Shown in pieces: positions 1 through 6,026 of a DNA stretch of 8,475 nucleotides. This DNA is from Alphaproteobacteria bacterium (GTDB lineage Bacteria; Pseudomonadota; Alphaproteobacteria; ATCC43930; CGMCC-115725): assembly GCA_017353855.1 (NCBI GenBank), contig JAFMSA010000144.1:1-8475 (forward strand), read 5' to 3'. The position numbers and the translations under genes were made by a program. The stretch's first letter is position 1. Each line of letters opens with the position of its first letter. The notes under the pieces are model-generated. The model was not told the DNA's origin. It searched no databases and worked only from the letters and a program-made list of their open reading frames with translations.

Positions 1-70
1 AAGTTGCCAATCAATGCCTTTTAATTTAAGGATTTCTGAGCAGCTCGCCCCGAGTCAGCCGGACCCTCCA

Positions 71-768
71 TTAGGAGCCCGCTTCCGCTGTCCATCCGGC
101 GAGGGAAGGCGCGCCCATGAAATCGGTTAACCCTATAGCCCGATGCTCGGACAAGGTGTCTGCGATCTTTGCCAGACCTGCAGCGTCGGAGATGCTTGTA
201 AAGCAGTTTCCTTCTCTGGTGAAGACGAGACCGGCCTTGCGCGCCTGGCAGGCGACATATTCGTGGCCGTTCAACATCACCTGGGCGGGAAAGGGAGGGT
301 GGCCGCTGATCTTGATCGTCAGGTGGCCCCACTCCCGGTCGCGGATGTGGAACGAATAGTGGTTGACAAAGAGGATCGGTTGCTTTCGTCGGATCTGATG
401 ATTGGCGCTGACATCCCACACCGGCGCGCGGGCGCGACCGACCAGTACCAAAAACAGGCCATGCGTGATGTTCGTCTTGGCCAAATATTCTTCGGCAAGG
501 TCATGCTTGCGCTGCCCTGCCGGACAGTCGATCACAGGGATGCCGTGCGCTCTGGCGTAACCGCGCACTCGGCGACTAAACCGGCCGGCCAGCCGCATCA
601 AGTAGGCGTTTGCGAGCGTCTCGTCCGATCCGGTGAGCGCTCGCCACCACACCCGGAACCCTCCGGGATCATGCCCCATCGGGAACAAAGCGTTCGGAAC
701 GATGCGGTCAACGCAATCGTAGCTGACCCCAGTAAATCCTGGTAGAGAATGCTAAGCTTGTCGGTCAT
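71..768 (-). pseudogene. Conserved uncharacterised protein, frameshifted near the start and truncated at the 3' end
   Basis: The natural start is probably the ATG at 768 (MTDKLSILYQDLL). That frame is lost after about 13 codons. The continuation YDCVDRIVPNALFPMGHDP lies in the next frame, so one base seems missing near 719-731. The rest is open down to SEHRAIG (about position 131). After that the sequence no longer looks like the family and runs 19 further codons to a stop at 71. I recall homologues in Rhizobiales that start the same way and are much longer, continuing past this point; their function is unknown to me. No catalytic motif stands out. Visible landmarks are WWRALTGSDETLANAYLMR, HGLFLVLVGRA, VNHYSFHI and GHPPFPAQVMLNGHEY. 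The gene sits directly behind a hairpin-rich leader on the same strand. It is almost certainly non-functional. The family recognition is from memory. Confidence 0.6.
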
Positions 769-782
769 GGAGGGCAGGTTAG

Positions 783-1365
783 ACGCCCCGACCGCTGGTT
801 ACAAAGCTGCCCCGCAAGGGGCCACTTTTTCGCAGCCGGTCTGCGAAAAAGCGTAGGCCCTTCCCGGCGTTATCTCTGCAAATCTTTCCTCGGATGCTTG
901 GACCCCTACCACGGTGGCTGACAGGATGCGCTTACCCGTTTCTTCTCCTGTCACATCGGCCTTCCCCAAAGTCCCAGCAGGTCGGCTGTTCCACGTTGCT
1001 CCGCTCAACGACTTCTGAGCGGGAAGTATTTCGCGGCTGCAGTCATTTGTTTATCTTCAGGCCTCCGAGTTTGCTGCCACCCAGGTCGTTCCCACCGCTG
1101 AACATCCTCACCGGACGTACAGGGCGGCCGTGGCGTTTACGTCCGAGCACAGTACGGTTCGTTGCCTCCCCGCACATCGGATATGCTAGCCGCCCGAATC
1201 GGGCAATTGACGGCAAAGGACTTTCACCTTCAAGATTCGCAGCCTTGCCGGCCGCTACCGGGACTTTTACTTCCAGGCTTCCAACGGGTCGGTCGCCCTT
1301 CCCGTTGCTGGATATAACTGCAACAGCGACTGGACTCCTCTGTTGGTGAGACTTTCACTCACTGG
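783..1365 (-). ncRNA. Hairpin-rich non-coding leader, possibly the 5' half of a group II intron
   Basis: No convincing gene covers this stretch in either direction; the open frames look accidental. It holds many perfect inverted repeats: 1346-1362 (GTGAG/CTCAC), 1321-1345 (CAACAG/CTGTTG), 1282-1307 (CAACGGG/CCCGTTG), 1192-1204 (GCCCG/CGGGC), 1107-1147 (GGACGT/ACGTCC inside CTC/GAG), 1001-1022 (CCGCTCA/TGAGCGG), 826-850 and 809-822. On the minus strand it begins near GTGAGTGAAAGTCTC and contains repeated GAAAGTC/AAAAGTC motifs and ACGTCCGGTGAGGATG. These resemble, from memory, the first domains of bacterial group II introns. About 590 bases separate this start from the ATG at 768, which matches the usual distance to an intron-encoded ORF. 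Against it: GTGAG deviates from the GUGYG 5' consensus, no reverse transcriptase is present, and no domain V was found downstream. Confidence 0.4.
826..850. repeat. Perfect 10-bp inverted repeat with 5-base loop
   Basis: TTTTTCGCAG and CTGCGAAAAA flank a CCGGT loop. A second small hairpin, GCCCC-GCAA-GGGGC, lies next to it at 809-822. The A/T ends would give a T-run in either direction, so the larger stem could act as a bidirectional terminator. Both lie at the inner end of the structured leader, 40-80 bases before the downstream gene start at 768 (minus). Confidence 0.5.
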
Positions 1366-1391
1366 AATGGCAGCTAGCCTCGCTGCACAAC

Positions 1392-1420
1392 TTGAAGACT
1401 TGAGCCAGGAGGCGCATATC
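1392..1420 (+). promoter_or_regulatory. Possible promoter of the toxin-antitoxin operon
   Basis: TTGAAG (1392-1397) and CATATC (1415-1420) are separated by 17 bases. They match the -35 and -10 consensus at 4/6 and 3/6 positions. The palindrome at 1422-1439 would then cover the transcription start, a typical place for autorepression. The match is weak and is supported mainly by location. Confidence 0.25.
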
Positions 1421-1421
1421 T

Positions 1422-1439
1422 TGCCCGGTAAACCGGGCA
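1422..1439. promoter_or_regulatory. Palindromic candidate operator for antitoxin autorepression
   Basis: TGCCCGGT-AA-ACCGGGCA is a perfect 8+8 inverted repeat with a 2-base centre. It lies immediately before the Shine-Dalgarno-like AGGGGAG and 12 bases before the antitoxin ATG. Xre/MbcA/ParS-type antitoxins usually repress their own operon through palindromes of this kind. It has no T-run, so a terminator is less likely. Confidence 0.5.
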
Positions 1440-1451
1440 GGGGAGCGGATC

Positions 1452-1910
1452 ATGCCTCAAGCGCGCAGGAATAACCCACATCAGAAGCGACCCACAAGCC
1501 GCGCGGTTGCGCCATCCGCCGCTTCCGGCCAACACCTCAAGCCCGACACGGGCACCCCTCTGATTTCTGCATTCATCGACGAAGGCGGGCAGGTTGCGGT
1601 GCAGCGAGTGGCCGAGAGCTTCGGGATGTCCAAGGGTCAGCTCGCCGAGACCGTCGGTCTTGGGCGCGAGACCTTTCACAAGGCGGCTCGCGCCAACGCG
1701 GCCAAGGCCCAGAGCCGCCTCCGCGAGATGCTCGAGATCGTCGGCCGGGTCTCTGCTTGGGCAGGCGGCAAAGATCAGGCGATGGCTTGGTATCGCGCGC
1801 AGCCGATCGCGGCTTTTGGCGACCGCACGGCCGAGGCGTTGGTGAAGTCCGGCCAGGCCGCGGCGGTGCGGGACTATCTCGACCATCTCGCTGTCGGCGG
1901 ATTTGCGTGA
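1452..1910 (+). CDS. Xre/MbcA/ParS-type antitoxin of a RES toxin-antitoxin pair
   Basis: This 152-residue protein would bind and neutralise the RES toxin encoded next and probably repress the operon. Residues 1-36 are polar and basic, likely disordered. A helix-turn-helix-like stretch follows at about 50-77 (VAESFGMSKGQLAETVGL). Residues about 105-152 form the toxin-binding MbcA/ParS/Xre C-terminal domain (DUF2384 type): a short helix with MAWYRAQPIAAFGDRTAEAL, then VKSGQAAAVRDYLDHLAVGGF. The P-I-x-A-F-G-D-R-T pattern and the G-x-F-A ending fit the family. The ATG at 1452 has an AGGGGAG ribosome binding site 6-12 bases upstream. The stop overlaps the toxin start by four bases (GTGA), so translation is probably coupled. 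Length and order are normal and the frame is intact. Family assignment is secure; target DNA and toxin specificity are inferred. Confidence 0.88.
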   Translation: MPQARRNNPHQKRPTSRAVAPSAASGQHLKPDTGTPLISAFIDEGGQVAVQRVAESFGMSKGQLAETVGLGRETFHKAARANAAKAQSRLREMLEIVGRVSAWAGGKDQAMAWYRAQPIAAFGDRTAEALVKSGQAAAVRDYLDHLAVGGFA

Positions 1911-2425
1911 AGTTCGAGGGGACGTGCTACCGCGCGCACGATCCACGATGGTCGTTCAAACCACTTTCCGGTGACGGCGCGGCAATCCGCGGCGCGCGCT
2001 TCAACCCGAAAGGCATGCCTGCGCTTTACCTGGCGCTCGACGTGATCACAGCGGTCAAGGAGGCGAACCAAGGGTTTGCACACAAGATCGAGCCCTGTGT
2101 GCTGTGCTGTTATGAAGTCGCCTGTGACGACATCGCAGACCTTCGGACACCGGAAGGTCGGGCGGAGCATCATGTGAGCCTTGAGGACTTGGCGTGCCCC
2201 TGGTTCGGCTTGCTGTCGCAAGGAAAGGAGCCGCCATCGTGGGGCGTCGCCCGGCGGCTCTACGACGAAGGCAAAGCTGGCATTCTCGTGCCGAGCTTCG
2301 CCCCTGGTGCGACAGCCGATGACCACAACCTCCTTCTGTGGCGATGGAGCGATCGGCCGCCTCATCGTGTCCAGGTCTTCGATCCAAGCGGCCGCCTTCC
2401 AAAGGACCAGCTCTCCTGGAGATGA
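1907..2425 (+). CDS. RES-domain toxin (NAD-targeting or ADP-ribosylating type)
   Basis: A 172-residue protein with a complete RES domain. Characterised RES toxins either degrade NAD+ (MbcT, a phosphorylase) or ADP-ribosylate a host enzyme (ParT on Prs); which applies here cannot be read from sequence. The start is GTG at 1907, overlapping the antitoxin stop; an upstream ATG at 1757 would add 50 residues of antitoxin shadow and is rejected. Visible motifs are YRAHDPRW (8-15), GARFNPKG with R31, ALYLALDVITAVKE with Y41 and E52, and ILVPSF with S130. These supply the conserved Arg, Glu and Ser of the family, so the toxin looks catalytically competent. It must be co-expressed with the antitoxin. 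No terminator is obvious after the stop; the next 30 bases hold no gene. Confidence 0.88.
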   Translation: MKFEGTCYRAHDPRWSFKPLSGDGAAIRGARFNPKGMPALYLALDVITAVKEANQGFAHKIEPCVLCCYEVACDDIADLRTPEGRAEHHVSLEDLACPWFGLLSQGKEPPSWGVARRLYDEGKAGILVPSFAPGATADDHNLLLWRWSDRPPHRVQVFDPSGRLPKDQLSWR

Positions 2426-2458
2426 GTGGGCCTTCGAGACGAGCGCGTGCGCCGGCGC

Positions 2459-2572
2459 TCAGATGGAAGAGCCGCTCGACGGAATCGCTTCCAGCAGACT
2501 CGAGCGACAGTAACCTTCTGCAATCAGAAACCGCAGAAACATGCGCAGAGCAGTCCTGCAACGCTGCGCCGC
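2459..2572 (-). pseudogene. Tyrosine recombinase fragment (N-terminal core-binding domain)
   Basis: A minus-strand stretch reads RCRTALRMFLRFLIAEGYC, then RSSLLEAIPSS and a stop at 2459. This matches the SAM-like core-binding region of phage/XerC-type integrases (ALRxFLRFL-x-EG-x-C...L..AIP). Only about 35 residues remain: no catalytic domain with the Arg-His-Arg-Tyr residues lies downstream, where the RES toxin gene now occupies the other strand. Recognition is by motif and memory. A separate C-terminal integrase fragment at 6023-6217 does not join to this one directly. Confidence 0.6.
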
Positions 2573-2608
2573 CCATCGCCGACCGTCTGACCGGGTTCGC
2601 GGCCACGA

Positions 2609-3120
2609 GTCCCCCAAAACTCGGCTCGTTTCATCGAGGATTGCGCCGTAGGGTTCGAGGACCTCGATACCGGGCCACACCCTACTATTGTCGCCGCCTA
2701 TGCAAGAATGACCGGCGAAAACACCGCCCGCCGCGCGGTCTGCGTCGGCCCGATCGCGGTGCGCGACTGGTAGCCGCTGCTCGATGATCTCGTCAATCTG
2801 CGCAACGCACTGGCGCAGGTGAAGGCGGTCGAGGGCTTTATGACCGCAGCCTCTCCGGGTCTCGTCCCAGTGTTTCAGACCAACCGCTACTACCCGACGC
2901 ATCAAGCCGATGTCGAAGCCATCGCGGCGGCGATGCAGCCGGAATACAAAGCCATCGTCGAGGCCGGCTTCGTGCTGCAGCTCGTCGTCGGCCGCGAGCG
3001 AAAAGGTGGCAGGCAGCGATTGCTCGATCCCGATATCTCGTTCAAGAAGATGCGCGCGATGGCCGAAGGAGCCGCGATCGCCTCGGGCGGTTGTGGGCCG
3101 GATCTGACCGATCGGCCTTT
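2609..3120 (+). pseudogene. Cobalamin-independent methionine synthase (MetE C-terminal)-like protein, decayed
   Basis: In one frame the sequence reads GFEDLDTGPHPTIVAAYARM and VCVGPIAVRDW, then an in-frame TAG at 2771-2773. It continues as NLRNALAQVKAVEGFMTAAS, QTNRYYPTHQADVEAIAAAM and EYKAIVEAGFVLQL. This is the middle of a MetE-like/epoxyalkane:CoM-transferase-like methyltransferase (COG0620 type). It then jumps to VVGRER. The conserved zinc-site motif VAGSDC is readable only in the +1 frame (about 3003-3020). DPDISFKKMRAMAEGAAIAS follows in the original frame, and RLWAGSD again out of frame. Compared with relatives, the N-terminus and roughly 125 residues before VVGRER are missing. The gene is dead. 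It lies just upstream of the SMP-30 gene and was perhaps once in its operon. Confidence 0.75.
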
Positions 3121-3178
3121 CGCGGCGGGGTTGAGGGGTCGAGAGAGACGCGTCAGTACAAAACTGGAGGAGACAATA

Positions 3179-4198
3179 ATGCTGGGAAGGCGGTCTTTGA
3201 TGGTCGCGGGTGCGGCGGCAATAGCAAAGTTCGGTGTAAGAAACGGCGGCTTGCATTCTATCGCGGCAGAGCCGGTTCGCTATCCCGATCCCAACGTGAA
3301 AGTGCTCGACCCGCGTTTTCAGCCCCTCATCCTCGGCAATGCCGCCATCGAGCGGATCGCCACAGGATGCCGCTTCAACGAAGGGCCGGTATGGTTCGGC
3401 GACGGCCGCTACCTCTTGTGGAGCGACATCCCGAACGACCGGATTATGAAATGGGAGGAGGAAACCGGGGCGATCAGCGTGTTTCGGCGGCCCTCCCACT
3501 ACGCCAACGGCAACAGCCGCGACCGTCAGGGCCGGCTTGTCACCTGCGAGATGGATACGCAGCGGTTGACCCGTACCGAATATGACGGCTCGATCACAGT
3601 CCTGGCCCAAAGCTTCGATGGCAAGAAGTTGACCGGCCCCAACGATGTCGTTGTCAAATCCGACGGCTCGATCTGGTTCAGCGACAACGGCGCGGGCATC
3701 CGCGGCAACTATCTCGGCCACAAGGCGCCGCAGGAATTGCCGTTTCGCGTCTATCGGCTCGACCCGACGACGGGAGCGATGACGATCGCGGTCGGCGATA
3801 TGAAACGGCCCAACGGCGTGGCCTTTTCGCCCGATGAAAAGCTGCTTTATGTTGTCGACACGCCCGGGCCGGGGCAGCGCACTATTCAGGTCTACGATGT
3901 CGTTGACGATGGCACCAAGACTGCCAACGGGCGCCTGTTCTGTACCGCCGAACCGGGCGGCAGCGACGGCTTTCGGGTCGATGTGCAGGGCAATCTGTGG
4001 TGCGGCTGGTCGGGCGGCGAAGCCGAGGACGGAGTTGCCGTCTACGCGCCCGATGGCAAGATGATCGGCCGCGTCCTGCTGCCCGAGCGCTGCGCCAATC
4101 TCTGCTTCGGCGGAGTAAAGCGCAACCGCCTATTCATGGCGGCGAGCCAGTCGGTCTACTCGCTCTATGTCGAGACCCAGGGTGCCGTGGGCGGGTAG
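3179..4198 (+). CDS. SMP-30/gluconolactonase/LRE-family hydrolase with Tat-like signal
   Basis: A 339-residue, complete six-bladed beta-propeller of the SMP-30/gluconolactonase family, which hydrolyses sugar lactones or related esters with a divalent metal. The three expected metal ligands are present: E68 in RFNEGPVWF, N155 in LTGPNDVVV and D227 in LYVVDTPG. ANG (109-111) and RPNGVAFSPDEK also fit the family. The start is the ATG at 3179, preceded by GGAGGA seven bases upstream; the same frame is open far upstream, but that part belongs to the MetE-like pseudogene. The N-terminus MLGRRSLMVAGAAAIA has a twin arginine followed by a short hydrophobic core, so export through Tat to the periplasm is likely. 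The substrate is unknown. Context (methyltransferase remnant, substrate-binding protein remnants) suggests an eroded catabolic locus. Confidence 0.88.
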   Translation: MLGRRSLMVAGAAAIAKFGVRNGGLHSIAAEPVRYPDPNVKVLDPRFQPLILGNAAIERIATGCRFNEGPVWFGDGRYLLWSDIPNDRIMKWEEETGAISVFRRPSHYANGNSRDRQGRLVTCEMDTQRLTRTEYDGSITVLAQSFDGKKLTGPNDVVVKSDGSIWFSDNGAGIRGNYLGHKAPQELPFRVYRLDPTTGAMTIAVGDMKRPNGVAFSPDEKLLYVVDTPGPGQRTIQVYDVVDDGTKTANGRLFCTAEPGGSDGFRVDVQGNLWCGWSGGEAEDGVAVYAPDGKMIGRVLLPERCANLCFGGVKRNRLFMAASQSVYSLYVETQGAVGG

Positions 4199-4201
4199 CC
4201 G

Positions 4202-4270
4202 ATTCCATCGCTCGATGACGTTGAGGCCCTCGTTGAGCTTCGCGGCGGAGATCTTCGCCGTAAAGGTACC
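4202..4270 (-). pseudogene. Possible scrap of a Tn3-family transposase
   Basis: The minus strand reads TAKISAAKLNEGLNVIERWN in one frame, resembling the Tn3 transposase stretch with the pattern ...LREALNVVESWNSAN. Only about 22 residues are preserved, ending four bases beyond the SMP-30 stop codon. I could not find terminal inverted repeats or more of the transposase. Short length makes this tentative. Confidence 0.35.
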
Positions 4271-4893
4271 GGCACAGAAAGATGGTTGACCATTTCGAGA
4301 GGGCCGTTGCTACCTGTGCGCCCTGTTGGGGGTTCGGTCGCGCTAACCGCCGATAGGTAAGCCGGCCGCGAGGGTGCCCCTGCCGCACAATGGAGTTCGG
4401 GACTGGCGATTGCTCGGCCGCCAGGATTTCTGGCTCTTACGGGCGCCGGCGGGATCGGCTAGAGATCCGCGCGGTCATCCAGGCGAGCACGTCCTCCTCG
4501 TAATGCTCCACACCCTCCGCCTGCTCGCCGATCGCGAGCTCGGCATAGAGGCCGGGGCGATCGCGACGACAATTTCGTCTCGCTGCGCCAGGTGGTCGAG
4601 TTTTTAGATTTAGAGGGATCTCCGCCAGCGCCGTCAGATCAGACCGACGACGAGTTCTCCAGGGTCGGAGGTCTTGAGATCGGCTGTACTGAGGCTGGGC
4701 GCAGCGTGCGACGGTGCCCTCCGACCGGATATTCGTTCCGATAGTGATAGTCAAAGCGTCCGTCTGGCGCAGTGTTGCTCGAGGCTGACCGCACCGCGTG
4801 TCGCTTTGCTGTCGATTTGAAGAATTCCACAATCGGTCGACACAATAACCGTCGAGAGGCGCCTTCTTTTCGGGGCCGCGGCCGGCACCAAGA
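4271..4893. other. About 620 bases without a convincing gene
   Basis: All open frames here are short and of unremarkable composition. The only protein-like trace is on the minus strand between about 4630 and 4455. There LTALAEIPLNLK, LDHLAQRDEIVVAIAP (shifted frame) and LYAELAIGEQAEGVEHYEED then VLAWMTARI could be joined by two frameshifts into a small protein of roughly 60 residues. The pattern is vaguely like small antitoxins that end in a helix before a C-terminal tail, but I do not recognise the family. No tRNA, terminator or direct repeat was seen. Confidence 0.3.
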
Positions 4894-5015
4894 CTAGACG
4901 CTCATCGTTTCCGGCAGACCATAAATCCGGCTGCTGCACACGTTCGTCACCGTGATCGGTGCCTCGCCCGGGTAACGCGGCGCAAGGTACATCCCGCGAT
5001 CTGGCAGATCGCATA
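4894..5015 (-). pseudogene. Displaced C-terminus of the GIY-YIG-like protein
   Basis: Directly after the apparent frameshift at about 5011-5021 (AGCCACTATGC on the minus strand), the neighbouring frame reads CDLPDRGMYLAPRYPGEAP, then ITVTNVCSSRIYGLPETMSV and a TAG at 4894-4896. This has the composition of a real protein end. Restoring one C (AGCCCACTA) would join it smoothly to the upstream domain as AQSPLCDLPDRG, giving about 195 residues. Confidence 0.6.
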
Positions 5016-5480
5016 GTGGCTTTGGGCCGTCATACAGGCGCGGATGATCACGGCCTCAACACGCTGGCTCAGGCGCTTGTCTGGTATCTCGGCGATGAAC
5101 AGGCGAAGATCGGTCATCATGCGCCGGCCGGCTGCTTCGATCATCTTCACCTCATCGGGTGACCCCGGTTTTTTGTGGGGTTTCCAGTCTGAAACATGCC
5201 AGATCTCCTTGCGCTCGCAGTGTTGCATTGCCTCCATGTCAAAGATCGTCCATAGGCCGAGACGCAATGACTTCGTATGTTGTCCATGGCGGTAGCGCGC
5301 ATCAATCGTCTCGCCCGCGAGATACAGGAAATATCCGTCGGGATATTCGTCGTGGCGCGACTCGACGGTCCACAGATAGACGCTCGAAACCGCAGGCACG
5401 GTTGGTGATCCGTAACCGGGCCAGAAAAAGGGACCGACCCAGGACAAGCTCGTATGCATTTGGTGTGTCGCTTCGCTCAT
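4947..5480 (-). CDS. GIY-YIG-like nuclease, C-terminus altered by a frameshift
   Basis: As written it encodes 177 residues. The domain starts at SSVYLWTV (32-39) and continues FLYLAGET (51-58), corresponding to the GIY and YIG motifs with Y35 and Y53. Then come ARYRHGQHT with R62/R64 and, after a W-rich insert (KEIWHVSDWKP), RVEAVIIR with E142, the expected metal-binding Glu. These fit the GIY-YIG endonuclease fold, which makes metal-dependent single-strand nicks. The start at 5480 is preferred: GAGGTGG lies about seven bases upstream and MSEATHQ resembles neighbouring starts. An earlier ATG at 5525 would overlap the upstream gene by seven bases. Residues after about 157 are out of frame relative to the likely ancestral end. 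The catalytic core is retained, so activity is possible. Only 38 bases separate it from the QxK nuclease gene, so the two are probably co-transcribed. Confidence 0.65.
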   Translation of the reverse strand: MSEATHQMHTSLSWVGPFFWPGYGSPTVPAVSSVYLWTVESRHDEYPDGYFLYLAGETIDARYRHGQHTKSLRLGLWTIFDMEAMQHCERKEIWHVSDWKPHKKPGSPDEVKMIEAAGRRMMTDLRLFIAEIPDKRLSQRVEAVIIRACMTAQSHYAICQIAGCTLRRVTRARHRSR

Positions 5481-5518
5481 GCCGCCACCTCTCGCGGTCC
5501 CAGCAGTTGGCGGACTTA

Positions 5519-5929
5519 TCACCACCCCTGCAGACGGGGGTCTTTGTCCACTGCCGCGACCTTGATTCCGAAATACTCGGCAATCGGCCGGAGGACGTCA
5601 TCGTCGCGCCCGCACAGCGCAACGGTGCTCACGGAGCGCGGCGAGAAGTACTCCCTGACCAGCTCGCGTGAGAACAGGGCTTGGCCCAAGAGGTACATGC
5701 CGGCGCGGCCGGTCTTCGTCTGCACGACGATGACGTCATGCCTGCTGAGGCTGACGTGCTCCGCCTTGGACGCGATCTTATGCTCGCCGTCCAAGATGAT
5801 AACCCCATCGAGATACCGTGGGCTGGCGCCTGGGCGGGGCTTCACGACGCAATACTCAAGCAGCAGCGTTCCACGCCCAACCACCTGCTCCCAATAATGA
5901 CGCGTCAATGGGGTCTCGTTCGTGCTCAT
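5519..5929 (-). CDS. Predicted small PD-(D/E)XK-fold nuclease with D...QxK site
   Basis: An intact 136-residue protein with no name that I know. The order of elements fits a PD-(D/E)XK core: a first helix with PLTRHYWEQV (E14), strands GTLLLEYCVV and RYLDGVIIL (D41), strand HDVIVVQTK (Q70-x-K72), then helix GMYLLGQALFSRELVREY (Q83) and strand SVSTVALCG. A Q-x-K in place of E-x-K is known in the Mrr-like branch of the superfamily. Homologues with the same GMYLxGQA signature, some beside GIY-YIG genes, are familiar to me but uncharacterised. The ATG at 5929 has AAGGA about eleven bases upstream. The gene opens a minus-strand pair with the GIY-YIG-like gene and follows an integrase remnant. DNA cleavage is inferred from fold only. 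Confidence 0.6.
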   Translation of the reverse strand: MSTNETPLTRHYWEQVVGRGTLLLEYCVVKPRPGASPRYLDGVIILDGEHKIASKAEHVSLSRHDVIVVQTKTGRAGMYLLGQALFSRELVREYFSPRSVSTVALCGRDDDVLRPIAEYFGIKVAAVDKDPRLQGW

Positions 5930-5990
5930 ACCGCCGTCGTTCCTTATTCCCGGTCACGCCGCGCGGTTATTGCCTTAAAACGCCGTCCAA

Positions 5991-6026
5991 TCACTCGGTG
6001 AGCTGGTCAAGACTGGTTTCGCTCAT
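5991..6026 (-). other. Eleven-codon ORF overlapping the integrase stop (ATGA)
   Basis: ATG at 6026 overlaps the integrase TGA by four bases and encodes MSETSLDQLTE followed by TGA. It resembles the first codons of the two nuclease genes (MSTNETPLT, MSEATHQ), so it may be the stub of a lost gene that was once translationally coupled to the integrase. It could equally be chance. It lies in the about 90-base leader of the nuclease pair. Confidence 0.2.

Noticed and set aside
143..745. 200-codon plus-strand frame
   Set aside because: It is antisense to the frame with strong protein-like composition (71-768, minus) and has no recognisable motif.
1144..1160. GAGCACAGTACGGTTC on the plus strand, like the two ends of a group II domain V
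   Set aside because: The central part of the hairpin is missing, so no domain V fold can form, and it lies on the opposite strand to the other intron-like signals.
894..1349. 151-codon plus-strand frame through the hairpin-rich region
   Set aside because: Composition is that of a translated structured RNA: Pro/Arg/Ser-rich with no ribosome binding site, and it crosses several perfect hairpins.
1757..1906. 50-codon N-terminal extension of the RES toxin
   Set aside because: It lies within the antitoxin gene, is Arg/Gly-rich shadow sequence, and the GTG at 1907 gives the usual overlapping start.
2459..3721. 420-codon open frame on the minus strand
   Set aside because: It runs opposite the SMP-30 gene and MetE-like pseudogene, both with clear family motifs on the plus strand. 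Only its last 35 or so codons (integrase-like) look real.
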